Shown piece after piece: positions 25,378 to 33,562 of a stretch of 42,107 bases of DNA (position 1 is the stretch's first letter; each line of letters starts with the position of its first letter). A program made the translations under genes and the position numbers. The stretch is from the NCBI RefSeq assembly GCF_022829635.1, contig NZ_JAKSYO010000168.1, forward strand, positions 1 through 42,107, read 5' to 3'. Below the pieces are notes generated by a model. It saw only the letters and a list, made by a program, of their open reading frames with translations, searched no databases and was not told where the DNA came from. This DNA comes from Methylobacterium sp. E-066 (GTDB lineage Bacteria; Pseudomonadota; Alphaproteobacteria; Rhizobiales; Beijerinckiaceae).

Positions 25378-25627
25378 CACGGCCGTCCCGCGGGACAAAT
25401 CGGTAGCCGGCTCCTGCAAATAGCATTAAAACATTGTTTCTTCTTTATTTCTAGGCAACACAGACTGCACCAGCGAATTCCCGAAATATTACTGGGCAAA
25501 TCGATATTAAATTCGCCGCTTGACCGGCACATTGCCTGACGCAGCCTCGAAAATCTCTCTTGCCGCCGCCGAAAGAACTCAACATAGCTCATCCCGGTTC
25601 GATCATCGTCGCGCCATGGGGGCTCCA
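25378..25627. other. AT-rich leader upstream of the chemoreceptor gene
   Basis: A 250-base gap without a gene. Bases 25417-25515 are distinctly AT-rich against the surrounding DNA (runs such as CATTAAAACATTGTTTCTTC and ATCGATATTAAATTC). It probably holds the promoter of the following chemoreceptor gene, but no convincing sigma-70, sigma-28 or sigma-54 site could be fixed. Confidence 0.4.
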
Positions 25628-27319
25628 ATGGAATTGATCTCGAAAATAAATATTCCGACGAAGCTTTTTGCGGTCATCATCTTGATGAGCGCGCTGTTTT
25701 TCGGATGCGCCGTGTACACGTCGCAGAACATCATCGCGATCGATACGGCCTACACAATCCTGCTCGACAAGGAATCCAAGGCGCTGGTGAAGATGGCGCG
25801 GCTGAACCGCATCGTCGCGCAGCTCGGCTACGTCGCCTTCCGCACCGTGGCCGAGGCCGGCACGGCGGACGGAGCCAGCGTCGGCGCCACCCTGGACGAA
25901 CTCGTGCCCGAGGCGTCCAAGTTCCTCGACGGTGCACGCCGGGAAGCCCCCGCCTTCCGGGAGCGTGTGGACCGGATCGCCACACAGCTCGATACCTATG
26001 TCAGGACCGTGCGCGACATGCGCGACCTGGCCGGCAAGGGCCAGAGTGCCGAGGCACTGTCGCTGGCACACAAGACGGCGGACCCGATCCGGCGGGAGTT
26101 GACCGAGAGTGTCCGCGGTCTGGTGGACGACATGGATACCTCGGTCCAGAAGCGCTCCGACGACCTGACCGCCGAGACCTACGCGACGCGCACCCTGCTG
26201 CTGACCCTGTCGATCCTCGGCATCGCCGCGGGCATCGGCGGCGGCGCCCTGGTCGTGGTCTTCGGCGTGACGCGCCCGATCCGCAGGCTGGCGGGCAGGC
26301 TGACGCGCATGGCGGACGGAGAGATCGATACCGACATCGCAGAGGCCAGGCGCGGCGACGAGATCGGCCTGATCGGCCGGGCCGTGGAAGGCATCAAGGC
26401 GCTGGTCGCCCAGAAGGCCGCCGAGCAGGCCGAGATCCGGCGGGTGGCCGACGAAGCGGCCGCGGAGGCGCGCCGCCAGGCGATGCTGGAACTGGCCGAC
26501 GGTTTCCAGGGCACGGTCGGCCGGATCATCGGCCAGGTCTCGTCCTCGGCGACCGAATTGCAGGCCACCGCCCAGACCATGACCGCCACCGCCACGCAGA
26601 CCGCCAGCCAATCCACCACGGTCGCGGCCGCCGCCGAGGAGGCCGCCTCCAACGTCAACACCGTGGCGAGCGCGGCCGAGGAACTCGGCTCGTCGGTCCA
26701 GGAGATCGGCCGGCAGGTCGACGGCTCGGCCAAGCTCGCCCAGGGCGCCGTGTCCGAGGCGGACCAGACCGCGACCCTGGTGCAGGAGTTGAGCGGCGCG
26801 GCCGCCAAGGTCGGCGACGTGGTGCGGCTGATCACCGATATCGCGGCCCAGACCAACCTGCTGGCGCTGAACGCCACGATCGAGGCGGCCCGCGCCGGCG
26901 AGGCTGGCCGGGGCTTCGCGGTGGTGGCCGCCGAGGTGAAGGAGCTGGCCAACCAGACCGCCCGGGCGACCGAGGAAGTCGCGGGGCAGATCGGCCAGAT
27001 CCAGAAATCCACCGGCGCCGCCGTCTCGGTGATCGGGGGGATCACCGCCCGCATCCGGGAGATCGAGTCCGTGGCGACGAGCATCGCGGCCGCGGTCGAG
27101 GAGCAGGGCGCGGCGACGCAGGAGATCGTGCGCAATGTCGGACAGGCGGCCCAGGGCACCAGCGAGGTGACCAGCAACATCGCCGGCGTGGCCTCGGCCG
27201 CGGAGGAGACCGGCAAGGCGGCGGGTCAGGTGCTCGATGCCGCCTCCGAGCTGTCGCGCCAGTCCGAGCATCTCAGCGGCGAGGTCGGCCGCTTCCTGGC
27301 GACGATCCGGGCCGCCTGA
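25628..27319 (+). CDS. Methyl-accepting chemotaxis protein (four-helix-bundle sensor type)
   Basis: A membrane chemoreceptor of 563 residues. Residues 12-31 are the first membrane helix, 32-188 a mostly helical periplasmic sensor of the 4HB type, 189-213 the second membrane helix, and about 213-266 a HAMP domain (RPIRRLAGRLTRMADGEIDT). The signalling domain has the conserved tip DIAAQTNLLALNATIEAARA followed by GEAGRGFAVVAAEVKELANQ. There is no C-terminal CheR-tethering pentapeptide; it ends FLATIRAA. The ATG at 25628 was preferred over one four codons upstream because GGGGG lies at a proper distance. It is a single-gene unit. Ligand unknown. Confidence 0.95.
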   Translation: MELISKINIPTKLFAVIILMSALFFGCAVYTSQNIIAIDTAYTILLDKESKALVKMARLNRIVAQLGYVAFRTVAEAGTADGASVGATLDELVPEASKFLDGARREAPAFRERVDRIATQLDTYVRTVRDMRDLAGKGQSAEALSLAHKTADPIRRELTESVRGLVDDMDTSVQKRSDDLTAETYATRTLLLTLSILGIAAGIGGGALVVVFGVTRPIRRLAGRLTRMADGEIDTDIAEARRGDEIGLIGRAVEGIKALVAQKAAEQAEIRRVADEAAAEARRQAMLELADGFQGTVGRIIGQVSSSATELQATAQTMTATATQTASQSTTVAAAAEEAASNVNTVASAAEELGSSVQEIGRQVDGSAKLAQGAVSEADQTATLVQELSGAAAKVGDVVRLITDIAAQTNLLALNATIEAARAGEAGRGFAVVAAEVKELANQTARATEEVAGQIGQIQKSTGAAVSVIGGITARIREIESVATSIAAAVEEQGAATQEIVRNVGQAAQGTSEVTSNIAGVASAAEETGKAAGQVLDAASELSRQSEHLSGEVGRFLATIRAA

Positions 27320-27441
27320 ACCGGGCGCGAGACGCGGCGGTGCGGGATGTCAGCCCTGCATCGCCGCCCCTGTCCCGCGCGAGCCGACGGGCGTAGAGCC
27401 CCGGCTCGGTCCGCCGATTCGGGTCGATCGGGAGGACTGAC

Positions 27442-28341
27442 GTGGGCCTCGTCTACGCGCTCGCCGCCTATCTGAGCTGGGGCCTGCTGGTCCCGGTTCA
27501 TTTCCGCATGCTCGGGGCCTTCAGCCCGAACCACATCCTGGCCGAGCGCATCGTCTGGTCGAGCCTGTTCGCGGGCGGGCTGGCCCTGGCACTCGCGTCC
27601 CGCAAGCGCCTCAACCTGCCGCTTCCCCTGCGCCGCCGCCACGCCTTGCTGGCCGTCTCGGCCGCGATGATCGGGGTGAACTGGCTGCTCTACCTCTACG
27701 CCATCGACCGCGGGCACCTGCTCGACGCGAGCCTCGGCTACTACATCAACCCCCTGGTCAGCGTGGCGTTCGGCCGAGTGGTGCTCGGCGAGCGGCTGCG
27801 GCCGCTTCAGGCGGTGGCGGTGGGGATCGCGGCTTCGGGCGTCGCCGTCGCGGTGCTCTGGGCGGGGGAATTGCCGGCCCTGTCGCTGTCCCTGGCGGTG
27901 TCCTTCGCGCTCTACGGGCTGGTGCGAAAAATCGTCGGGGTCGATGCCCTGGTCGGGTTCCTGGCCGAGACCCTGATGCTCCTGCCGCTCGCGATCCTGT
28001 GGCTCGTCCTCTCGCCCGAGCCGTTCCTGCCGGCCGAGCCAAAGACCCTCGCGCTGCTGATGCTGACGGGGGTGACCACCGCGCTGCCGCTGATCTGGTT
28101 CGCCGCCGCGGCGGTTCGCCTCCGGTTGACCACGCTGGGCCTGCTGCAATACGTCGCCCCGACCTGCCTGCTGGGCTTGAGCGTCCTGGCCTATGGCGAG
28201 CACGTCGAGCCGCCCCGGGCGGCGATGTTCGCCCTGATCTGGGTCGCGCTCGCCCTCTACAGCGTCGATGCCCTGCGCGGCCGGCGGCCCGCGGAACCTG
28301 TGGTCGAGGTCCGGTCGGATCCCGACCCGATGCGTGTATAA
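27442..28341 (+). CDS. rarD: RarD/EamA-family transporter
   Basis: An inner-membrane drug/metabolite-superfamily transporter, 299 residues with ten predicted helices in two EamA repeats. Strong RarD features are the N-terminal LVYALAAYLSWGLLVPVHFR, HILAERIVWSSLF, NWLLYLYAIDRGHLLDASLG, GYYINPLVSVAFGRVVLGER and LGLLQYVAPTCLLGLSVLAY. The start is a GTG at 27442 behind GGAGG. RarD was named for chloramphenicol sensitivity in Pseudomonas; its physiological substrate is unsettled. It lies between a chemoreceptor and a hybrid kinase, and no operon partner is evident. Confidence 0.94.
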   Translation: MGLVYALAAYLSWGLLVPVHFRMLGAFSPNHILAERIVWSSLFAGGLALALASRKRLNLPLPLRRRHALLAVSAAMIGVNWLLYLYAIDRGHLLDASLGYYINPLVSVAFGRVVLGERLRPLQAVAVGIAASGVAVAVLWAGELPALSLSLAVSFALYGLVRKIVGVDALVGFLAETLMLLPLAILWLVLSPEPFLPAEPKTLALLMLTGVTTALPLIWFAAAAVRLRLTTLGLLQYVAPTCLLGLSVLAYGEHVEPPRAAMFALIWVALALYSVDALRGRRPAEPVVEVRSDPDPMRV

Positions 28342-28389
28342 GGCATCCCATGCGCCCCGCGGGGCGGGGGACGGGATACCGGCGGGCCG

Positions 28390-30777
28390 ATGAGGGAATC
28401 CGAGGGCGGTTCAGGCGTCGTCACCGATGCCGATTACAGGAACCTCGCCGAGACGCTGCCGCAGCTCGCCTGGATCGCCGAGGCGGACGGGACCATCGTC
28501 TGGTACAACCAGCGCTGGTACGATTACACGGGCAGCACCCTGGAGGAGATGCGCGGCTGGGGCTGGCGCGCCGTCCACCATCCCGACCACGTCGAGGCCG
28601 TGACCGAGCGCTTCCGGGCGGCGATCATGCTGGGCCAGTCCTGGGAGGACACGTTCCCGCTGCGCGGGAAGGACGGGATCTATCGCTGGTTCCTGTCCAA
28701 GGCCCTGCCGCACCGGGATGCGGCGGGCAACATCCTGCGCTGGTACGGCACCAACACCGACATCTCTCGGCGCCGCGCCGTCGAGGACCGCCTGCGCGAT
28801 TCCGAGCAGCGCTTCCGGGCGCTGGTGGACGCCTCCGCGGCGGTGATCTGGAACACCAACGCGGTGGGCGAGCTGATGCCCCCGCAGGTCCGCTGGAGCA
28901 CCTATACCGGGCAGAGCGAGGAGGCCTACCAGGGCTGGGGCTGGGTCGACGCGGTCCATCCGGACGACCGCGCCCACGCGGCCGATGCCTGGGCCGCCTG
29001 CGTCGAGGAACGCAAGCCCTACGAGATCGAGTACCGCCTGCGCCGGCACGATGGCGTCTGGCGCGCCATGGAGGTGCGCGGCGTGCCGGTGCTCGCCGAG
29101 GACGGCAGCTTACGCGAATGGGTCGGCACCTGCGTCGACGTCACCGACCGCAAGGAGGCCGAGGAGGCGGTCGAGCGGGCGCGCCAGGCCGCGGAAGCCG
29201 CCAACCGGGCCAAGAGCCAGTTCATCGCCAATATGAGCCACGAGCTGCGCACCCCGCTCTCGGCGGTGATCGGCTATTCCGAGATGCTCGGCGAGGAGCT
29301 GGAGGATATCGGCCAAGCCGCTCTCCTGCCGGACCTGCGCAAGATCGAGGCGGCGGCCCGGCACCTGCTGTCGCTGATCAACGACGTGCTCGACATTTCC
29401 AAGATCGAGGCCGGGCGCATGACCGCCTCGGCCGAGACGTTTTCGGTGTCGGACCTGCTCCGGGACGTCTCCGACGCCACCGGTTCGCTCGTGGAGAAGA
29501 AGGGCAACCGCTTCGTCCTCGACGCCGACGGGGCCGAACTGGGCGCGATGCACCAGGACCAAACCAAGATCCGCCAGTGTCTCCTGAACCTGATCGGCAA
29601 CGCCGCCAAGTTCACCGAGACCGGAACCATCACCCTGGCGGTGCGCCGGCACCACGACGCGGGGGCGGACTGGCTGTCCTTCGCGGTCACCGATACCGGC
29701 ATCGGCCTGTCCGAGGCGCAGATCGCGCGCCTGTTCGAGCGCTTCGTGCAGGCCGACGATTCGACCACGCGCCAGTTCGGCGGCACCGGCCTCGGGCTCG
29801 CGATCACCCGGGCCTTCTGCCAGACCATGGGCGGCGACATTGCCGTGACCAGCACGGAAGGGCAGGGCGCGACCTTCACGATCCGCCTGCCCGCGGTGCT
29901 CAAGCCCGAGGACGCGCCGCAGGAGACCGCCGCCGAGACCGCCGCGGCCGCGGTCGAGCCGCACGAGCAGCACGAGACGGTCCTGCTGGTAGACGACGAC
30001 CCGGCCGCCCGGGAGCTGCTCCAGCGCTTCCTCGAGCGCGAGGGGTTCCATGTCCGCACCGCCAATGACGGCCGCGCCGGGCTGACCCTCGCCCGGGCGC
30101 TGCGGCCGCGGGCGATCCTGCTCGATGTCGAGATGCCGCGCATGGACGGCTGGGCGGTGCTGCACGCCGTGCGCAACGATCCGGATCTCGCCGGCACGCC
30201 GGTGATCATGACCTCGGTGGTGGCCGAGCAGGGGCTCGGCCAGGCGCTCGGCGCCACCGACTACTTCGTCAAGCCGATCGACTGGGACCGGCTGAAGGGC
30301 ATGATGGAGCGCTACCGCCCGGAAGGGCCCGGTGAGGCGCGCGTCCTCGTGGTCGACGACGACCCGGATGCCCGCGAGCGCCTGCGCCGGTCGCTGGGCC
30401 GCGAGGGCTGGACCGTGGACGAGGCCGAGAACGGCCGGATCGCCCTGGAGCGGGTCAGCCAGACGCGGCCAAGCCTGATCCTGCTCGATCTGATGATGCC
30501 CGAGATGGACGGGTTCAGCTTCCTGCGGGCGCTCCGCGCCCGGCCGGACGGCGACGTGCCGGTGGTGGTGCTCACCGCCAAGGAGATCACCAGCGCCGAG
30601 AAGGCGAGCCTCGGGGCCCAGGCCGACCGGGTGATCGCCAAGGGCTCCATGAGCCTCGCCGAGATCGGCCGGCAGCTGCGCGTGCTCTACGCGCGCTCGA
30701 CCGCCGAGCCGGTGCCGGGCCGGCTCCAGGGCCTGATCGAGCGGCTCGCCGAGAACGATGTGGGAGACACACCATGA
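28390..30777 (+). CDS. Hybrid histidine kinase: PAS-PAS-HisKA-HATPase-REC-REC
   Basis: A cytoplasmic hybrid sensor kinase of 795 residues with no membrane segment. PAS/PAC domains occupy about 14-130 (LPQLAWIAEADGTIVWYNQR) and 140-258. The dimerisation domain has phosphorylated His284 in FIANMSHELRTPLSAVIGYS. The ATPase domain shows LIGNAAKFTETG, VTDTGIGLSEAQIARLFERF and FGGTGLGLAITRAFCQTMGG. Two receiver domains follow: VLLVDDDPAARELL with Asp579 in LLDVEMPRMDG, and VLVVDDDPDARERL with Asp700 in LLDLMMPEMDG. There is no Hpt or DNA-binding domain, so a separate phosphotransfer partner or output is expected. Its stop overlaps the start of the next small gene (ATGA). Confidence 0.95.
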   Translation: MRESEGGSGVVTDADYRNLAETLPQLAWIAEADGTIVWYNQRWYDYTGSTLEEMRGWGWRAVHHPDHVEAVTERFRAAIMLGQSWEDTFPLRGKDGIYRWFLSKALPHRDAAGNILRWYGTNTDISRRRAVEDRLRDSEQRFRALVDASAAVIWNTNAVGELMPPQVRWSTYTGQSEEAYQGWGWVDAVHPDDRAHAADAWAACVEERKPYEIEYRLRRHDGVWRAMEVRGVPVLAEDGSLREWVGTCVDVTDRKEAEEAVERARQAAEAANRAKSQFIANMSHELRTPLSAVIGYSEMLGEELEDIGQAALLPDLRKIEAAARHLLSLINDVLDISKIEAGRMTASAETFSVSDLLRDVSDATGSLVEKKGNRFVLDADGAELGAMHQDQTKIRQCLLNLIGNAAKFTETGTITLAVRRHHDAGADWLSFAVTDTGIGLSEAQIARLFERFVQADDSTTRQFGGTGLGLAITRAFCQTMGGDIAVTSTEGQGATFTIRLPAVLKPEDAPQETAAETAAAAVEPHEQHETVLLVDDDPAARELLQRFLEREGFHVRTANDGRAGLTLARALRPRAILLDVEMPRMDGWAVLHAVRNDPDLAGTPVIMTSVVAEQGLGQALGATDYFVKPIDWDRLKGMMERYRPEGPGEARVLVVDDDPDARERLRRSLGREGWTVDEAENGRIALERVSQTRPSLILLDLMMPEMDGFSFLRALRARPDGDVPVVVLTAKEITSAEKASLGAQADRVIAKGSMSLAEIGRQLRVLYARSTAEPVPGRLQGLIERLAENDVGDTP

Positions 30778-31055
30778 GCGACAACGGGATCGATCCGGAC
30801 AAGGCGGCGGCGATCCGCCTGCGGGCGCGGCTGGCGGTGGTGGAGCGGGCGGCCTGGTTCGGCCTCGTCCACGCGATGAAGACGCAGCCCGCCGAGACCG
30901 AGGCCTACATCGCCTCCGAGCGGGCGCGCTGCGCGGAAGGGTTCGGCGGCACCAGTTGGGCCAAGGACCTCACCGACGCCGAGCGCAAGATGCTCGGCGA
31001 GGAGGTCGATGCCGGGCTGGCGCAGCTGATCGCGGATGCGCGCGGGGAGGTGTGA
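30774..31055 (+). CDS. Small protein co-translated with the hybrid kinase, function unknown
   Basis: A 93-residue soluble, predicted all-helical protein that I do not recognise. The ATG overlaps the kinase stop by four bases and is preceded by GGGAGA, so translation is coupled to the kinase. The sequence is rich in Ala, Arg and Glu, with the pattern RARLAVVERAAWFGLVHAMK, YIASERARCAEGFGGTSWAK and LGEEVDAGLAQLIADAR. No receiver, Hpt signature (no HxxKG) or helix-turn-helix is visible. Coupling suggests a partner or modulator of the kinase, which is inference. A repeat element follows 32 bases after the stop. Confidence 0.75.
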   Translation: MSDNGIDPDKAAAIRLRARLAVVERAAWFGLVHAMKTQPAETEAYIASERARCAEGFGGTSWAKDLTDAERKMLGEEVDAGLAQLIADARGEV

Positions 31056-31087
31056 GAGCCTGTTCGACCGGACTTTCCTACCCTCGG

Positions 31088-31201
31088 CCTCATCCTGAGG
31101 CGGCGGAGCGAAGCGGAGACCTCGAAGGAGCCCTCCAGCCAGCCGCGCGATCCCTGGAAGGCTCCTTCGAGGCCCGCTCCCGCGGGCACCCCAGGATGAG
31201 G
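31088..31201. repeat. CTCATCCTGAGG-type intergenic inverted-repeat element, copy 3
   Basis: It starts CCTCATCCTGAGGCGGCGGA and ends CCCCAGGATGAGG. The centre (GGAGCCCTCCAGCC...CTGGAAGGCTCC) is nearly the same as copy 2 at 14018-14133. It sits between the tail-to-tail ends of the small kinase-linked gene and the P1 peptidase gene. Confidence 0.87.
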
Positions 31202-31255
31202 AGAGGGACTGGGATCTCCGTTGCTCGGAATTGTCTTCCGACCGGGATCCCGACG

Positions 31256-32293
31256 TCAAATAAGATCTCGGATCTTTGGGAACGCGTCGCGCCAGGCCGG
31301 CGGCAGGCCCATGACCGATAGAGGCGCCGCGACAGCGTAGCCCGGCAGGCTTGTCGCGCAATAGACGCCCCGCGCCACGCTGCGCGCCAGCACCCGCGCA
31401 GCGGCGTCGCCCAGGCGGGCGAGGTCGGCCACCGGGTCGGCGAGCGGCACGGTGCCGGTCGCCACCGCGAAGACGAGGTCGCCGTCGAGCGGCGTATGGG
31501 CCGGCACCAGGGCGCGGGCGAGGCCGTCCTGCGCGACCACCGCGAGGCGCCGGCACTGCGCCTTGGTCAGCGCGGCGTCGGTGGCGACCACCGCGAGGGT
31601 CGTCGCCGCGCCGGGGAGCGTCCGGGCCGGGAAGGCGAGGGCGTCCGCCGGCACCCGGGCGGGAGAGCCGAGACCGCCGAACTCGTCCGCCTGCTCGAAC
31701 GGCGCGGCCCAGAAATGCGGCCCGTCGCCGATCGTGGCGCTGCCGAAGGCGTTGACCGCAGCGAGCCCGCCGACCGAGAAACCGGTGCCCGGCACGGTCG
31801 CCGAGGCCGAGCCGATCCCGCCCTTCAGCCTCCCGGTCCGCGCGCCCGTGCCGGCGCCCACGGAGCCGAGGGCGAAATCGTCCGACGCGGCCGCCGCCGC
31901 CAGAAAGCCCAGCTCGCGATAGGGCGGGTAGCGGCCCCAGTCCTTGTCGCCGCCGTTGAGCAGGTCGAACAGGATCGCGCCCGGCACGATCGGCACCCGC
32001 ATCGGTCCGACCGGAAAGCCGCGTCCGGCCTCGGCGAGCCAGGCGGTCACCCCCGCGGCGGCGTCGAGCCCGAAGACCGAGCCGCCCGAGAGCACCAGGG
32101 CGTCGATCCGCTCCACCGTGCGCTCGGGATCGAGCAGGTCGGTCTCGCGGGTGCCCGGGCCGCCGCCGCGCACGTCGACGGAGGCGGTGACAGGCGCGTC
32201 GAACAGGATCGCCGTGACCCCGCTGGCGATTCGCAAGTCGCTGGCGTGGCCGACCCGCAGGCCGGGAATGTCTGCAATGCAATTGCGCGCCAT
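31256..32293 (-). CDS. P1-family peptidase (DmpA/NylC-like, S58 fold)
   Basis: An N-terminal-nucleophile hydrolase relative of DmpA aminopeptidase and the nylon oligomer hydrolase NylC; these mature by self-cleavage before a Thr or Ser. The 345-residue product shows IPGLRVGHASDLRIASGVTA, VDVRGGGPGTRETDLLDP, LSGGSVFGLDAAAGVTAWL, GTGARTGRLKGGIGSASATV and the segment ATTLAVVATDAALTKAQCRR near 230-249. In relatives as I recall them, the nucleophile is the first Thr of a T-T-x-A-V-V motif preceded by Asn; here Ala230 precedes Thr231. It has no signal peptide. It is transcribed away from the dehydrogenase gene. Substrate unknown. Confidence 0.9.
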   Translation of the reverse strand: MARNCIADIPGLRVGHASDLRIASGVTAILFDAPVTASVDVRGGGPGTRETDLLDPERTVERIDALVLSGGSVFGLDAAAGVTAWLAEAGRGFPVGPMRVPIVPGAILFDLLNGGDKDWGRYPPYRELGFLAAAAASDDFALGSVGAGTGARTGRLKGGIGSASATVPGTGFSVGGLAAVNAFGSATIGDGPHFWAAPFEQADEFGGLGSPARVPADALAFPARTLPGAATTLAVVATDAALTKAQCRRLAVVAQDGLARALVPAHTPLDGDLVFAVATGTVPLADPVADLARLGDAAARVLARSVARGVYCATSLPGYAVAAPLSVMGLPPAWRDAFPKIRDLI

Positions 32294-32394
32294 CGGTCCA
32301 GCTTGCCACGCCCGACGTTCCGAGCAAATCCCCGCTCACGCCGTCGCGGCTCGACCCGGTTCGGCACGGCGGCAGATGCGGCGAGGAGCACGGC

Positions 32395-33264
32395 ATGGAC
32401 GTCGGATTCATCGGATTGGGGCGGATGGGCCGCGGTATGGCCGCCAGCCTCGCGCGGGCGGGCCACAGGGTCCGGGTCTGGAACCGCTCGCCCGAGGCCG
32501 CGCAAGGCCTCGACGGGGTGATTCCGGTGGCGAGCGCCGCGGAGGCGTTTGCCGGGGACGCGGCCATCACCATGCTGGCCGACGACGCGGCGCTCGAGGC
32601 GGTGATCGTCTCGGGCGGCCTGCTCGACCGGCCCGAGCGCCCCGGCCTGCATATCGGCATGAGCACGGTCTCGGTGGCGCTCGCCCGGCAGCTCGCCGCC
32701 GTGCATGAGCGGGCCGGCGTCCCCTACATCTCGGCCCCGGTCTTCGGACGGCCCGACGTGGCCGAGGCCGGCAAGCTCAACATCGTGGCCGCCGGCGCCG
32801 CGGGCCTGCTCGACCGCGCGGCGCCGCTCCTCGACGCCATGGGCGCCAAGACCTGGCGTTTCGGCGAGGAGCCGTCGCGGGCCAACGCGGTCAAGCTCGC
32901 CGGCAACTTCATGCTGATCTCGGCGATCGAGGCCATGGGCGAGGCCTGCGCGCTCACCGAGGGCCACGGGGTCGCGGGCGCCGATTTCCTCGACTTGATG
33001 ACCAACACGCTGTTCGCCTCGCCGGTCTACAAGGGCTACGGCGCCTCGATCGCCCAGAACCGCTACGAGCCGCCGGGCTTCGGATTGAGGCTCGGCGCCA
33101 AGGACGTGCGGCTGGCCCTCCAGGCGGCGGAAGGCGCCGGCGTGCCGATGCCGTTCGCCAGCGTCCTGCGCGACGGCCTGATCGAGGCGATCAGCCACGG
33201 CGACGGCGAGAAGGACCTCGCCGCCCTGGCCCGGGTCTCGGCCCGGCGGGCGGGGCGCGGCTGA
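32395..33264 (+). CDS. NAD(P)-dependent oxidoreductase of the 3-hydroxyisobutyrate dehydrogenase family
   Basis: A beta-hydroxyacid dehydrogenase, 289 residues. The dinucleotide-binding motif VGFIGLGRMGRGMAASLARA is at the N terminus, and the next strand ends VRVWNRSPEAA; an Asn-Arg after the second strand is commonly linked with NADP preference. The substrate motif is altered but present as HIGMSTVSVALARQL with YISAPVFGRPDVAEAGKL following. The catalytic lysine lies in NAVKLAGNFMLI (about residue 165). The C-terminal helical domain has FGLRLGAKDVRLALQAAEGA. Relatives include tartronate semialdehyde reductases and imine-reductase-like enzymes; the substrate cannot be assigned. Confidence 0.9.
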   Translation: MDVGFIGLGRMGRGMAASLARAGHRVRVWNRSPEAAQGLDGVIPVASAAEAFAGDAAITMLADDAALEAVIVSGGLLDRPERPGLHIGMSTVSVALARQLAAVHERAGVPYISAPVFGRPDVAEAGKLNIVAAGAAGLLDRAAPLLDAMGAKTWRFGEEPSRANAVKLAGNFMLISAIEAMGEACALTEGHGVAGADFLDLMTNTLFASPVYKGYGASIAQNRYEPPGFGLRLGAKDVRLALQAAEGAGVPMPFASVLRDGLIEAISHGDGEKDLAALARVSARRAGRG

Positions 33265-33325
33265 GGCGTCAGGGACGATGCGACGCGTCTTAAGACCAAG
33301 TTCGATAGAACTGGGATTTCGCGCA

Positions 33326-33418
33326 TCGCCCCGAAAGGCGATCATCGACTTTCGGGGCGAGACACTCCAAAACCAAAGCCTCGGTGCATCGTCCGGGATC
33401 CGATATTCGGGACGATGC
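33326..33418. other. Two perfect hairpins in a gene-free gap
   Basis: TCGCCCCGAAAG (33326-33337) pairs perfectly with CTTTCGGGGCGA (33349-33360) across an 11-base loop. GCATCGTCC (33386-33394) pairs perfectly with GGACGATGC (33410-33418) across 15 bases. Neither is followed by a T-run. GACGATGCGACGC near 33275 repeats part of the second arm. They lie in the 298-base gap between the dehydrogenase and the chemoreceptor genes, where no convincing gene is seen. They might be a 3' end structure or part of a leader. Confidence 0.5.
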
Positions 33419-33562
33419 GCTGACGACAGGGGCGACCCGACGATCGCGATGTCGGAGCGTCTATCGAAAACGTCTCACAAAACGCCCCCTCTGCCGCCGT
33501 GTCCTGAGAAAGACTGCCGGTAGCGGGACGTTTCGTGAGGTGCTCTCGATCGGATCAAGCCT

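Noticed and set aside
28390..30777. A phytochrome or light-sensing LOV kinase
   Set aside because: The two PAS domains lack the LOV cysteine motif (NCRFLQ), and no GAF/PHY domain is visible.
33278..33523. An 81-codon open frame in the gap before the third chemoreceptor gene
   Set aside because: No ribosome binding site, no recognisable composition and two perfect hairpins lie across it. It looks like chance.
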